Notes under the pieces: generated by a model
What the model was told of the DNA's origin: nothing
The model's input: only the letters and a program-made list of their open reading frames with translations
Database searches by the model: none
From: Anser cygnoides
Lineage: Eukaryota > Chordata > Aves > Anseriformes > Anatidae
Direction of reading: 5' to 3'
NCBI RefSeq assembly: GCF_040182565.1
Contig: NC_089874.1
Span: 151,554,501 to 151,618,500 of the forward strand
DNA: 64,000 nt
Position numbers and translations under genes: made by a program
Shown here: in pieces, positions 1-12,270 of the stretch
Position numbering within the stretch: the stretch's first letter is position 1
How the letters are laid out: each line of letters starts with the position of its first letter

Positions 1-1413
1 TCTCCCTGTACTTCCCAGCCTTGAATCCATCTAACCTTTGAGTACACACAAAGTGCTTTGGGAAGGATTTCCATAAGACAGTGCAGGTTTGTCCAGTTCA
101 TGGACAAAGAAGTCCTGTCTAGTTCGTTCACAAAGAAGTCCTGCTAGGTATCTTGTAGCTCGGCAAACCTAGGTGGGAGTGGTCACGGCAGCTTCTAAAC
201 TTGCCAGAACCAAAAAATCATATCTCTTGACTTTAACTTGACATGTAGCAGACACTGAATAGTGTTTGTCTCTCACTGATAACAGAGTTCATGAAGTATA
301 AACTAATCAAAAGTCTTGTTCAAATTTATAATTGGAGTCTCTACAGTTTGCATCTCTTCGTTCTGAGCAGACACTTGAGCTAAATAGATCACAATAACAT
401 GAAGACACTCAGAGAGGGATGTGTCTTCTAAGGTATATCTATGTCAGCAGTCATCTCTGGCTCTAGGATTTGTAGATGCATTTTTCATTCTTCCAACATC
501 TTCCATATATCTCTTCCCTTCCCCGTCATGTCCTTTTTGATCTCAAAAGTTTTGTGGGTTGCTTCTGTTTGTAAGACTAGTTTTAAAACAGCCCAAGATT
601 AAGTGAATCAAGTCTTCTAGAGAAGGCATTTTGTAAGGCTCTTGGCAAAGAGTTTTACTCAAACATCAGTCAGTCAGTAGCTTGAACTAGTGGTACATGT
701 TATGGATTGCATATTTTCATTGATGAAAAGCAGTCAGTGTGGTAGCCTTGGAAAATTTCTATAGTAACCTGTATTTTCAGTAAGCTGATGGGTCTGGTTT
801 TCCTGTACTGCGTGATTTCACACCATGCATTATCACAAGCTTGTTAGAGCCTTCTTTACCTCTGTATACAGATGGGGATACTTCTCTCCTGCTACTGTTT
901 TTCAGTGTCATTTTCTTAAGGAACTGTTGAGACATTTCTAAAACTCCTACAGATAAGCAGACATGCCGCACTTCAATCTTGAAAACTAAGAAGTAAAAAT
1001 TGTTTCACAGTCAGCGTTCTTGCCTCTCCGTCCCTTCTCTTTGGATATGTATTTTGGGGTGGATATATCGTTGTTCTCTTTTGACTGTGTTAGTTTATCT
1101 TGTTTTTATTTTGCTTTTAAATTATATGGGATTATTTTCATCTCCTATCTGTTATGAGTCTGCTGCAAGGGCCATGTAGGGACTGGTGACAGATACCTCC
1201 TGCTCCAACCAGCATCTTAACTTTAAGGTTGGCAAACTTCTGTCTTTACTGGAAATAGGAACATGAGTGATACTTGGAACAAAGTATAACGCTATGGAGT
1301 TGTAATTACCTGCAGTAACTTCAGAATTGTAACAATATGTTATTAGCCTAACTAGTATTTCAGTGTGTGCTTGGATAGTCTTTTACTGCTGTAAGTTTTC
1401 TTCTGTCTTCCAG
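1..1413 (+). other. FAM91A1: FAM91A1 upstream intron sequence
   Basis: This stretch precedes the first recognised exon and ends in a pyrimidine-rich tract and CAG acceptor at 1411-1413. I see no exon with an open frame and good splice sites that reads as FAM91A1, but a short exon could be missed. A degenerate 26-bp unit is repeated twice at about 95-144 (sharing ACAAAGAAGTCCTG). Confidence 0.6.
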
Positions 1414-1527
1414 GGTTATGATCGCTTACTAATAACATCTTGGGGTCACGACCCAGGAGTGGTTCCTACTTCGAATGTGCTCACAATGCTGAATGATGCT
1501 CTAACGCATTCAGCTGTTCTAATTCAG
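1414..1527 (+). CDS. FAM91A1: FAM91A1 coding exon (phase 0 to 0)
   Basis: The exon is 114 nt and 38 codons, from GYDRLLITSW to THSAVLIQ. The acceptor follows a TTCTGTCTTCCAG tract and the donor is GTACAG. Both ends fall between codons. Confidence 0.93.
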
Positions 1528-4500
1528 GTACAGAGTACTCTCTATAAGTGATGAAAACCTACGTAATTTTGAGCAAAGCTGTTGCATGGTAGAGGAGATT
1601 AAGAATGTAGGAGAGCTATGCTTTTGCCAGGAGCTGAAAAATGTTTAACTTCTGTAGCCATCGCTGCTATGATTTAGAGATGGTAAATACACAAGTTTTG
1701 AACTGAATGCATATTTCATGTGCATTATTGCTTTATGGGCAGACATAACAGCGTTTTGATGAAATGTGGATTTGTGGGCCTGTTGGGGATGTAGGGGTCT
1801 GGAATGCAACTGAAGAGTCCACAAGCATTTTGGACTGTAGCTACTTTATATGAGGTGGCTGGAAATATGAGCTATTTTTCAAGAAATGCGCTTTTTTCAG
1901 AGTGCTTAGTATTCAGTTCTTATGGTAAACTACAGTTCAGGTAATTAATGACTGCTTTTATGGAAAGCCAAGCATGCTGTTTGTCACAAACAGCAGAAAC
2001 AGAGTGGGTTTGTCTATTTGGGTAAGTAGAGTAGCTTCCGTTAGTATTTCCTCAGTTTAGCTGAATTGTTGGAATTAATCATTTAAATAGATGTTTAATA
2101 TTTGTAGCAAACATAAAATTGCACATTGTTGAAGGCAGCCTTGACTGCTCAAAAAAGTTCCAGACTTAAGGGGTGGAAATTCCATTGTCTTCATTCAGAA
2201 ATGCCCAATGATTATGAAATTTGTTTATAAATAGTAATTGTAGAGAAATATCGCTCCTCTTCAATGAAGTTTAACTTCACTGTGTTTATTCATATGCATT
2301 TTAGAGGGGAGGGTCAGGTATCTTATTCAGTCTATTTTAGCTAAGCAAGAGTTTTAATACATAAATATTTCTGTTTGTTTCATCAGCATGACTGGTACCC
2401 TTTAAAAGGGAGCAGGAGTAGGGCTAAGCTAAGTTGATGGTATATTTTTCTGTGTCTAATGCGAATTATTGATGTTCAGGGGCATGGCATGCATGGAATG
2501 GGAGAAACCATGCATATACCTTTTCCATTTGATGAAGCTGAGCAGCAAGGAGGTAATTTTCTTTAACGTAACCTCTACACCACCATATTTATTTTTCCTG
2601 CATGTTACCTTGTTCAGCAAAGTTGTGATAATAATTTTAATACCAATTATCTTGTAATTACAGGTCAAATTAGATGAAAAATTGAAACAATGTTTAAATC
2701 GTTGACAAATCTGTTCCAAGCTTAGGGATATGTCTCCATTCTATGTTGTGTCCTAAATAGAACGTGTTTTCTGGTCTGTCTTCCAGTACAGACATTAAGA
2801 AGTAACTTCCACAAACACCTCTGAATTTTTATTTGTGCGTATTTATTAACTGCATAAATAAATTTTCTGTGTATTCTTCTCAAAGGCTTGCTTCTATTCA
2901 GCATTTATTAACTATGAGAGGTGGGACCAAAAGCAAACAAAGTTATCTTGTTTAGTAGTACTAGGAACTATTATGGAGGATTTCTCTCCCTAGGAAGAGC
3001 TTTGCTAGCAAATTCTCCTTCAAAGTCTGGCTAGCTCAACTGATTTTAAAAACACAGGAATTAACTTTCTGACATACTCCTTGGTGAGTAGGACACGAAC
3101 ACTGGATAGCTGAGGCCATAGCCTTTCCAGCTGAGAGGTCTCCTCACAGTGAATTTCCAGAAATAAAATCTAAAATTATTTAGGCTGCTATTCAGAAGAA
3201 TCTGGGCCAACTAGAAATAAAGCTAATTTCCTACTTTCATTTTTATTACGTTTAAAATGCATTACTTTTATATATGCCCTCTCTGGCCAGTCTGTTTTCT
3301 GACTTGGTGGTAGGTAAAAATTCTCAAAGGCAGAATCTCTATGTTCTAGCATGAACAAGTTGGTGTTGAAACTCATCGTTACCCTTTAATACTGTACTGC
3401 AGTTCTTCAGAATTTCAGATCTGTGGAATGTCTTATATCAAATTTGCTGTAAAAGGCTGTGGCACTGAAAGAGCTGGACGATGGTTGCTCCTAGCTGAAC
3501 CTGGTCTGGTGTGTGCTAGACAGACATCATCTTATGTATTGTCCCATATCCACCAATGTTATTACTAATCTGGAACACTACAGGAGACGACAAAAAATCC
3601 AGTTAAAGAACTTAGCCTGGCCTAGAGAACTGTAGAATTGTATGGTTCTGGAGGAGGATTTTGGTAAATTAAACTGGGATATGTATCGTTTTCTGCTAGA
3701 CTTCTCCCGTGTGAACATGGGCATTCATACAGCTTTGAAGATACTGAGAAACAAAGTAGACTTGCAGCATTTTTGTGGCTATGTCACTATGTTGAATCCT
3801 ACAAGTCGGCATGCGAACAGAAAGCTGAGCGACGCTTCTGATGGAAGAGGTTAGTTAACGGTGTTTTTTTTTCCCCTTGATTTTAATACAATCACTTCAG
3901 CAAAGTTGAACAAAGGATTACAATTTTTTATTTGGAACTCTACAAAATATCATCTAACACAGAGGAACTTACCTCAAGTGTAAAGCTTCTGGCAGTAGAC
4001 AGGCTTCCTAATTGTTCTTTGAGCCTAGCTCAGACACTGCAGATACAGACTGAAAATCACTGCACTACGATAGCCAGCAGAAGGAAGAAAATCATTTAAA
4101 AACATTAAAAGGTAAATTGTCATTTTTATGTGCCAGAACTTGGTCTTTCATAGGTGTGTTGAGGATCCCTAAGTAGCTCTTCAGTCCTAAAATCAGTAAG
4201 ACCCTATATTTCTCCATATCCCTTCCTCCAGCTTATTAGCTCTATGTCCTTTGGGCACAACCTGTGTCAAGTTCCTTACATCAGTTGATAATTAAACTTA
4301 TATTCATCTAAATGTTTATGTAAGAATTATTTTATCTCTAGGAGACGCTGAACTAGCATCAGGATCTGATGTAAACGGGAGTACAGAGTCGTTTGAGATG
4401 GTGATAGAAGAAACCTCAATGGATTCTGCAGTCAAGCAAAGCCTTGAAGGTAAAAGCATAACAAGTGTCTTTACTAAACGTTTTCAGTCTGGTAAGATGC

Positions 4501-7381
4501 CTTGTTTTTAAGGTTCTGAACACTTTGTTGTTAGTTATTGTCTAGGATGATAAGTGCAACACTAAGTGTTCTTTCTAAAATTCAGATTCCCTTGAATCTT
4601 TGAGCAGTTCATTAAACTAATTGCCTTGGAAAGTATGAACTGTCCAGTAAATTCCTGATCTGAGAGAACTGGTTCTGGGATCAGTATTCTTGCTTGGTCT
4701 TTCCCTAAAATTTGGTTGTCTCTTTAGTACCCACAACAGAACTGGAATGGGTTCCCCTGGAATTATGCTTTGGCATTCCTCTCTTCAGCTCTGAGTTGAA
4801 TCAGAAAGTCTGCAGAAAAATTGCCACTCACGGATTATGTAGGAAAGAAAGGTAAGCTGTGTTTTACCAGCTACAGGTTTAACAGTTGTGTGTGTTATGT
4901 CCAGAGCTTCTGCAAAAAACAATACCTACAACTCGATGACTATAGGAGCAGAACTGAGCTGATCGTCAGAGTACCTTATTCAAGTGTGTAAGGTGGTGGC
5001 ATTGCTTTTTGGCTCGAAGATACCAGCTGTAATGGACAGTCTTAGTAGTCCCTAGGTGTAGTAAAATTAGCCTTTTTTTTTTTAAAACTTGTGCAAGGTG
5101 GAAAATTAATTCTTTGTAGCAAACTTTCTGAACAACAACAAAAACAAGTAGTAAATTTAGGTGTGCCTTCCAGGTCATTTCCCCTTCCTAGCCTAGCACA
5201 GGTTTTTTTCCTTCTTTCTGCACTCACTGATCCCCTTCAAAAAAAAAAAAAAAAAAGCTTACTAGTAATGCTTTGATGTAGAATGTGTTTAGCTTTGGTG
5301 TAAAGTTTCTTTGATCTTGGCATTTTATTTCCTAAGCTTAGTGCTGGCTTATGATCAAGCTAACTTCTGCTTTTGACGATAGCTTTTCTTTATGAAAGAT
5401 TACTCTTTCAACGATGTGCACTTTTTTTCCCCTTGATTCTGGAAACTAAATAAAAGGCAGCTTGAAAACATGGCTTAGGGATTTTATTGTAGCAGTCAAC
5501 TTGCTTTTAATAGTCTGTCACTAATCTGCTTCTTAAGTCACGTCACCACGCCTTGTCAGTGATAACATTACCATCAAGCTTTCTGTGCGAAAGCTTTTTA
5601 TTTTGTCACATGATATCAGGTACTGCCAAAGTTATTTCTGAGCAAGTTACCATCATACTTCTTTACTAGAATAAATCTAGGCCCTTTGGAAGTTTGGGAA
5701 TTTATGGTGTGCATTTTGATTTTTCTGTATTTGAACATAGATTCTTCTCTCTCACTTTTGACAGCCTTCAAAAACTCTTACATTCCAGCAGAAAGCTCTC
5801 TCTGCAGGTCCTTAATTTTGTTCATTCATTCCAGGTAAGGATGAATAGTCAAGATGTAAGTTGTTCTGTATGCTGTCATCGTTTTTTGCCCTCTTTGCCA
5901 TTCTTTGTTGTACGAAAACATACATCGTTGTGTTTTTTGGTTTTTGTTCCTTTTCCTCCTCTAACCAGTAATTGTATTAAGTGCTGTGAACCTCAAATTC
6001 TTCTAGCCTTATTTAAATTTTTGTCTCTTAATTTCTGGGTTTCCATACAAACTTTTTTTTTGGAGGGGGGGAGTGGGGACAGGGTAGTTACTTAAAATAC
6101 AGCCTACTCTGGTGGCTGCTTGGTTGCTTCTTAGGTACATCAGGGAGATCTCTGCAAACCGTCAATGTGCTGAGCTTTGAAATGTTATCTGCATTTCAAG
6201 TCAACTGCGTTCACTTAGCAAAAATAAAATACATTAACAAGTATCTTACACCAGTATACTCTGGCACTCGTCCTAAGATCTTATAGCATCTGGTGGTGAA
6301 TGAGTATAAATATGCAAAACTACATACCTTGGGAGAATCTTTAAGAGCAAGGATAGAGAACGGGGGCCTTGCACTGCAAGCAAGGAGAAATGCCAGCTAT
6401 GCAGCCTCCTATCGTTCTGTGTGGAAATGTGTGCTAGCGGGGTGTGTCAACATGTAACGTGGGATCTGCTTAGCTGCCTACGCTTTGTGATACTAAAATT
6501 CAATCTTCCCAATAAGATATGGATCTTGCAGGTTACTTAACCAAGGTAGTGTTACGGATGGTGGGACCTAGAAACTGTTTCCCCGTGAGAACATTGGAGG
6601 TTCCCAAAAGGTCTGAAACCTTAACGCCATCCACGAGTCTCAAGAGATTTCTTCTTAATCTTTTGGATGATACACTTTTCTTGATGATGATCTATATAGG
6701 GAAGGGGGAAAAAAGTGTTGAAGTGATTTTTAAGCTGAGAAAACCAAAATTCTGGGAAATAAAGCTACTCAGAATATGATCAAGTCAGTGCCTCTGTGTG
6801 TGTGTGTATACACACATATACGCACACCTCCAAGCACAATATGAGATAGTGGCAGTGTTTAACGTACTCAGACTGACACAGTAGCTATCCTCTGGATTTT
6901 ATAACTTTACATTCAATTTGCTAGGTCTTCCCTTTATTTTTAAATCTCAGGCCTCCTTGAAGGCTTCATGGAACCTAAATATGTGCACACAGATGCAGCT
7001 GAGGCTGTGCTTCTTTCCTACTGCCCTTTGTTTGTTCTGGTTTTGCTTTCATAGTGATGTGGATTAAGCATATTTCAGAAACACTAACTCTATTTGCAGA
7101 TTGGAATAGCCTGTTATATTCTAGCTGTTAAATCCTTAATTATTTCTCTTGTTTTTAAGATGCCTTTATTTATTTATTGCTTTTAGGAAGGTATCTCAAC
7201 ACTGGATCAGCTCCATGATGCTGGTTCTTCAAGTTCACTCTTGCAGCCTTCTCCTGCAGATACGGGTGTTCCGCTTCCTGCCAAGAATCTCATGTTCAAG
7301 GAGGGTGTGTTATCCGAATGGAACGGACGGTCCCCTTCCTCGGTTTTTATTTCAGCCACACCTAAAGAACAGGTCAAATAG
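1414..7381 (+). CDS. FAM91A1: FAM91A1, C-terminal coding exons (partial gene)
   Basis: Seven plus-strand exons join as 1414..1527, 2480..2552, 3700..3849, 4342..4449, 4728..4851, 5765..5834 and 7187..7381. They give one 834-nt frame of 277 residues plus a TAG stop. Every boundary is AG/GT and the phases agree (0,1,1,1,2,0 at the successive junctions). The product matches my recall of FAM91A1, with landmarks such as LLITSWGHDPGVVP, RKLSDASD, FGIPLFSSEL and SSSSLLQPSPADTG. FAM91A1 is a cytosolic and trans-Golgi protein of about 838 residues in human. It binds TBC1D23 and the WDR11 complex, which helps capture endosome-derived vesicles tethered by golgins. This window holds roughly the last third, from the middle of the protein to the C terminus, so the start and N-terminal domain lie before the window. 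No frameshift or premature stop is visible. The last residues (after SPSS) appear to differ from the human tail I recall. Family assignment is by recall, not by search. Confidence 0.93.
2480..2552 (+). CDS. FAM91A1: FAM91A1 coding exon (phase 0 to 1)
   Basis: The exon is 73 nt and encodes GHGMHGMGETMHIPFPFDEA then EQQG, leaving one base for the next codon. It has a TTCAG acceptor and a GTAATT donor. The glycine, histidine and methionine-rich opening is typical of this part of the family. Confidence 0.92.
3700..3849 (+). CDS. FAM91A1: FAM91A1 coding exon (phase 1 to 1)
   Basis: The exon is 150 nt, opening DFSRVNMGIH and closing RKLSDASDGR. The split codon across the upstream intron gives Asp. 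The acceptor is CTGCTAG and the donor is GTTAGT. The conserved run NKVDLQHFCGYVTMLN lies in the middle. Confidence 0.92.
4342..4449 (+). CDS. FAM91A1: FAM91A1 coding exon (phase 1 to 1)
   Basis: The exon is 108 nt and encodes an acidic, serine-rich linker (GDAELASGSDVNGSTESFEM, then VIEETSMDSAVKQSLE). The acceptor is TCTCTAG and the donor is GTAAAA. Its length is a multiple of three with equal phases at both ends, so it could be skipped without changing the frame. Confidence 0.9.
4728..4851 (+). CDS. FAM91A1: FAM91A1 coding exon (phase 1 to 2)
   Basis: The exon is 124 nt and encodes VPTTELEWVPLELCFGIPLF, SSELNQKVCRKIATHGLC and RKE. The acceptor follows GTTGTCTCTTTAG and the donor is GTAAGC. 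The WVPLELCFGIPLF motif is a strong landmark for this family. Confidence 0.93.
5239..5256. repeat. Poly(A) tract in FAM91A1 intron
   Basis: Eighteen consecutive A bases follow CCCCTTC. No element body that I recognise precedes it, so it is called a simple repeat only. Confidence 0.85.
5765..5834 (+). CDS. FAM91A1: FAM91A1 coding exon (phase 2 to 0)
   Basis: The exon is 70 nt and encodes LQKLLHSSRKLSLQVL and NFVHSFQ, with the first serine split across the intron. The acceptor is TTTTGACAG and the donor is GTAAGG. Confidence 0.92.
6794..6827. repeat. TG/CA microsatellite with 16-bp palindrome
   Basis: A run of TG dinucleotides switches to CA, giving the perfect palindrome TGTGTGTATACACACA at 6801-6816. 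It lies in the last FAM91A1 intron of this window. Confidence 0.85.
7187..7381 (+). CDS. FAM91A1: FAM91A1 terminal coding exon with TAG stop
   Basis: The exon has 64 codons and a TAG stop at 7379-7381, after a TGCTTTTAG acceptor. It opens EGISTLDQLHDAGSSSSLLQ and has the near-invariant PSPADTGVPLPAKNLMF. The end, after GRSPSS, reads VFISATPKEQVK. A shifted overlapping frame at 7149-7436 is a shadow of this exon. Confidence 0.92.
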   Translation, partial: EGISTLDQLHDAGSSSSLLQPSPADTGVPLPAKNLMFKEGVLSEWNGRSPSSVFISATPKEQVK

Positions 7382-9890
7382 GGATTCTCACGCATTGATC
7401 ACTGAATGCCTTTCTTCTCTTATGGTTAATTTATAGTGCCAACGACTAAGAAGTGTACTGTTGCTGCAGCATAACCCGTGTAAAAGTAGTGTTACAAAAA
7501 TGTATCGTGTTGCAGTATTGGGGAAATGCTTAAACCGTCTAGAACTTGTTACTCATTACTGCGTATATTGCTGCAACAGAGAGCTTTTTAGCTGTCAGCA
7601 CTATTTTTATCTTGAGACAATCTTTCTTTTATAACTAAACACGCCCTTTGTAGGCTTTCTGATGATTGTTAAATTTCTATGCTGTCACCACAAAATTGCA
7701 ATAGTAGTTTTCTATGTTCATTACTCAGACATAAATTCTGTTTAGTTTTGTACTGTATTACTGAAAATCTTTCTGTATAAAGGTAAGACATTTGGCTCTT
7801 CCTCTGAAAGCTCAGTGATACCAACTGTTCAAAAAAAAAGTATCATGGTGATATGGGGCATTAAGAATTGTTGAATTACGTTGTTTAGCCTAATACCAGG
7901 CCGTGACGAATCAGCACAATAGGAAGAGGTTTGATGTTTATCAAGGCAGACTTGAAGCCCTGCTGATGATTAAGGCCACTTTGAAGACGAATGGTGCACT
8001 TTCATCTCTGGCAGAGTTCAGTGGAGATGTGGAATTAGGGAGAGCTGAAGTGGTTGGCTCTGTTTGTAGGGTTCTTGTTGACAATGGACTGGTCTTGCTC
8101 TGTGTACGAAACCAGGAGTTTCTGAGATTTTGGGCACACTGGGAGTTTGTCCCTCATTGTTATTTGAAACTGCTGATGAGCACTATGGGAAAACTCCTGA
8201 TGTCATAAGTTGACTTCAAGGTAGATAACTAGGTCTGTGCTATTGATTAATGTTTGAAAGAACAGAGCTCTTTATTTTTCATGACTGTCATTAGCAAAGG
8301 AAAACAACAGCAGAGGATGTGTAGGCAGAGACTTCTCTGAATCTGTTTTACTTGAACCATTAGCTGTTGATTTTGACAAACATTACAGTGAGTTTTTTCA
8401 TCCAAAATCATGTTCTGACTATTTCTAGGGGATGATTTTATGTAGCATGATTTCACGTTGTTTATACTAGGCATTAACAACTTCTTGCCACCTTTAAAAA
8501 AAAAAAACAAACACAAACAACAGGCCTGTCCCATATAGCACATGAGGAGAACAAGAGATTTGAAATACTAAGACTTTTAACCCAGGCGTCTAAGTACTCT
8601 GCCAACAACTCTCTTCTGGAACTACCTTGATTTAAATAGTCATAATTAAAAACGAGACTTAACCATCCGGCCATTACTAGCCTACGTTATGTTACGGACC
8701 AAGAATCTGCGGCAAAGATGATGCTGAAAAAAAGTGAGGAGAAAAATAACAACATTTGGGTTTGTATTCTGTTCTGTATGGCTGCATGAAAAAACACAAC
8801 AGAAGTTCAAAAAGGGAAACTGTACCATGGTAGGTTAATGCAGCGACTTCAGCTGCGACTGTGAAAATCCCATTCTTCTTTTCTCCTTTGCTTTATATAC
8901 ATTCCTAAAGTGTAAGTGTGGGACTTGTGCTCTAAGAAACTGGAAGTCTGTAGTACTTCAGTTTGCTCAGTGCTGCTCTTTTTTTACATCTATTTTGTTT
9001 TTGTATTTTACCAACAGCAACTGAATTTAGTATTCTGTGTAAATTAGGGAGCTAGAATATCTATATAAAATTCTTTATTTACACTACAGTGACTTGTACT
9101 GGAAGTACATACTCTCCATAGCGTTTTTTTACGTTGCCTTACTTCCTTCAAAGGAAAGTAAAGAGGAAATGGATGTCAGTCTGCTAGAAACCAAGTTTAC
9201 TGTGAGAATTGTTGTGTGGAGATTAATCCAATAACTAGCACTGTAGAGGAACTAATCAGTAGAGGATGGCTTACACTTTCAGTACTATAGACAATACTTT
9301 CAGCGCTACAGTGAGCTGCAGTAGATGAGCTAGTTTGGCGTATTGTTTTGAATCTTGCCATGCACACTGTCTGTACAAGCACGGGACTGATGATAGTGCA
9401 AGTTAAATCTGTTGTATGGAAGTTTGAGAATGGATTTCAGTTTTTGTTCTCGCTGCATCTCTTTCAGTGTTACTGAGTGAAGGATGACCTCTGTTACTAG
9501 GTTGTCTAAAGCTTCTAAATAAAAGTTGTCTGCTTTTCAGAGTTATTGAATACCCACAAATCTTACTGTTAATGGTGAGGATTCCGGATACGTTGCAGTT
9601 CTTAGAAATCAAGCTTCTCTAATTTTGTTGCTTCAACACTGAATTAGGAGCTTAAGTGTTCAAGTCTGCATATCTGAAGTTTACCGAATAGATTGCAACC
9701 AAAGAAGTCCGTAAAATACCTGAAACTCGGCTACAGCTCCAGTGCTTGGGATGGTCCAGAGGCTTTACTCAAAAGTATGTGACTTTTGTTTTAATTGTGG
9801 TGTAAAAAATAAGATCTCCAAGATCCTCATACCAAAAGAATCTATTTTATATTGTATTGCAAATAAAGACAAATGAAATGAATTTCTTTT
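7382..9890 (+). other. FAM91A1: FAM91A1 3' UTR (probable extent)
   Basis: This is unique, AT-rich, non-coding sequence directly after the stop codon. It contains no CR1. The first good poly(A) signal in a suitable context is AATAAA at 9862-9867, followed by a T-rich stretch. More AATAAA copies at 10326, 10396 and 10974 would extend the transcript. A 3' UTR of about 2.5 kb fits what I recall for FAM91A1 in mammals. The end point is inferred. Confidence 0.6.
9862..9867 (+). terminator. FAM91A1: Candidate poly(A) signal AATAAA for FAM91A1
   Basis: AATAAA lies about 2.48 kb after the stop and is followed within 40 bases by TTTCTTTTCTTCAGG and a GT-rich stretch. It is the first of several candidates; usage is not shown by sequence alone. 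Confidence 0.5.
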
Positions 9891-12090
9891 CTTCAGGTAG
9901 TTTTATTGACAGTGGGGGAAATCACATGCATTACAACATTGTAAAGTTATTTTAAGTTTGTCTTCAGCAAGATCTATTTTTAACTTCTCGAAGAGAGGTT
10001 GGCTTTGTGCTCTGGCACAACCACGTGGTAATCATTCTAGATGGGTGCACCTGAGGATATTCAGGAACCAACTAGAAAGTGTTCTGTTTGTTTTAAAGTT
10101 TTTTGATCATGACATTATCTCACAGTTGTTTTTCCTTTTCCACCGTTGTTCTCAGATTTTCCTTTTTCTTGTTCAGTGTTTCTGGCTTGTATTTTGAAGG
10201 TTTTAAAGTCCAGCTGTAACTGAATACAGTTGAACTCTTCTAGTGTGACGTTGTTAATATTATACATTGAAATGTACAAAGTCTGTGTTCAATTAAATTA
10301 TTGGCACATGTAACAATTGTTTACAAATAAACTGTGGTGTAGGTCAAACCATGTGCAGAATCCTTCACACGCAGTTTTGTCATCTTGGGCACAGCAATAA
10401 AATGTCACCCTGGCACCGTAGTGCTCAAGACTACCGAATGTTATCAAAATATCTTGTTTCCATATACATCCAATTCCGCAGAAATGCAGTTTTATAAAGA
10501 GAAAACTTTTTTAGTGTAGCCTTTTCTGTACCTTAACCTCTAAGGAGAAGGGAAAGTACAAGATGATGTATGCTGTGTCTCTTCCTTCAGCTACAATTGG
10601 TAGTGTTTATAATTGAATGCAGCTGCACAGGTGGTATCTGATCCATTTTCTTTGACTAAAGAGACTTGTGACTGAGAGCTTAGATGAAGTGATACCAAAA
10701 TTGTTGTTTGTTTCTTCCTTTGAAGCAATCCCTTTCAGCTGAAGTCTGATTTATAGCAGAATGGCATCGGAAGCAAACTGCACTGCAAGCTCATTTGGCT
10801 TTGTGTAGGTCTGTTGGCACATTTCAGTGATGGCAGTCACTCAAAACAGTGCTACGGAATTACCGCAGATATCTTTATTGCTTATAGTGATCATCATGTT
10901 GCTGCTAACCATGAGCTATTTTTCATTTGAGTGTTAAAACATTTTCCAAGGCAATATTTGAGTAGCTGTTTTCAATAAACTGTTAACTGTTCAATAATTT
11001 GTGTAGGTATAACAGCGTGGAAAATCTGCAAATGGGTGGATAAATAATTCAGGACAATGTATCCTGTAAGCCTAGGCTTCATCTTAGCAGTACGACTGCA
11101 GAGAGTCTGATTACAACACAAAAAACAAATACAGAAGTAGATGAGGAAAGAAAACTAATGGTATCCTTTTTGGATTTAAGCCTTCCTTTATTCTATTTCA
11201 GATTTACTTGAGAATGTCCTTGTAAGGCCCCAAAGACTTTTGTTCCACTTGAGTACTCTAAATGCATGCCTCTAGCTTTGTTGTCAGGACAGAACCAAAG
11301 GCTTCTTGTCCATCACAGATGAAATGTATCAGGTTTTATTGGTCGGCACATACAGCTAATACTAATCCTCCCACCCCCTGGAAATAACAAACAGGTCAGC
11401 TGCTTTTGAACGCAGCCTAACTTTTTATTGCCTTCTTGTAGAAGGCTTTGGCCTACTTGGATATCAAGATTACTTGCTTAGGAACTGTTTGGTATAGTCT
11501 GTCTCTTGGAACTGGGCCAGGGTGAGCTGGGACTGGGCAGGCTTTGGGAATTGAACGGGGTTTGGACACACTTCTGGGTCTGTAGTGACGTCCCCTGCTC
11601 CTCATTCCAGCTTGTACATGTGAAATGGAATGATACCGAATGATGTGCTCACGTACAAATTTGTATTGCTTTCTTCAGTGTTGCAGGCTCTGGAGTTGCA
11701 GGTAACTCCTGGTGTCCTTGAGTCTTTTGTGAAGCTGTGCAGAGTCGTGTAACAAAGTGAATTGAATGTCATGTGAATATGATGGTGGAGGCACTGCTTT
11801 ATAATGGCTTTAATGAATACTGACGTTGGATTCGTGCAAGCTAATGAAAACTGAATTTGTTTGATCCTTGTCTCTTTGCATTATGGGTCTGTGTCCTGCA
11901 TCTCTAGGCTCCCCATTTCCACCCATTACTGACTCCCTGCCAACCATCAAACAACTATCAGTCCAAGTCCAAGCAGCACTGAGACAATCTCAAAAATAAG
12001 TGTACAGATGACCAATATTTTCTTCTCTTTCTGCACTACAACAACATGATTTTCTACAATTGCTTATTTGCTGTTTTTTTCCCCCTGCAG
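9891..12090. other. Intergenic or extended 3' UTR; no gene seen
   Basis: The first 1.1 kb is AT-rich and may still be FAM91A1 3' UTR, given the AATAAA signals at 10326, 10396 and 10974. The rest is unique sequence without a recognisable exon or repeat. Confidence 0.5.
10326..10331 (+). terminator. FAM91A1: Alternative poly(A) signal AATAAA
   Basis: AATAAA is followed at once by CTGTGGTGTAGG, a GT-rich downstream element that favours cleavage. A further AATAAA is at 10396-10401. It could serve a longer FAM91A1 transcript. Confidence 0.45.
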
Positions 12091-12270
12091 AGGACATAGG
12101 GAAAAACTTTTTCACCATTAAGACAGTCAGACACTGGAGCAGGTTGCCCAGAGGTGTTGTGTGGCTTCCAGCTGTGGAGGTTTTCAGAAAAGACTGGGTG
12201 GAGCCCTGAGCAACTTGATCTGAGCTCACGGCCCACAGCACTCCTGGAGTCCTGTTCAACCTCAACCTGT
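12091..12270 (+). mobile_element. CR1 LINE 3' fragment, old, sense on plus strand
   Basis: The stretch reads like the end of CR1 ORF2 and the start of its 3' UTR, with GGAAAAACTTTTTCACCATT, then CACTGGAGCAGGTTGCCCAG, then GCAACTTGATCTGAGCTC. It ends in a degraded form of the usual 'gaggtccttccaacctgaa' end without an octamer tail. It is a diverged, 5'-truncated copy. Confidence 0.75.

Noticed and set aside
5694..6095. 133-codon plus-strand ORF spanning a FAM91A1 exon
   Set aside because: Only 5765-5834 is exon; the remainder reads through intron across good splice sites.
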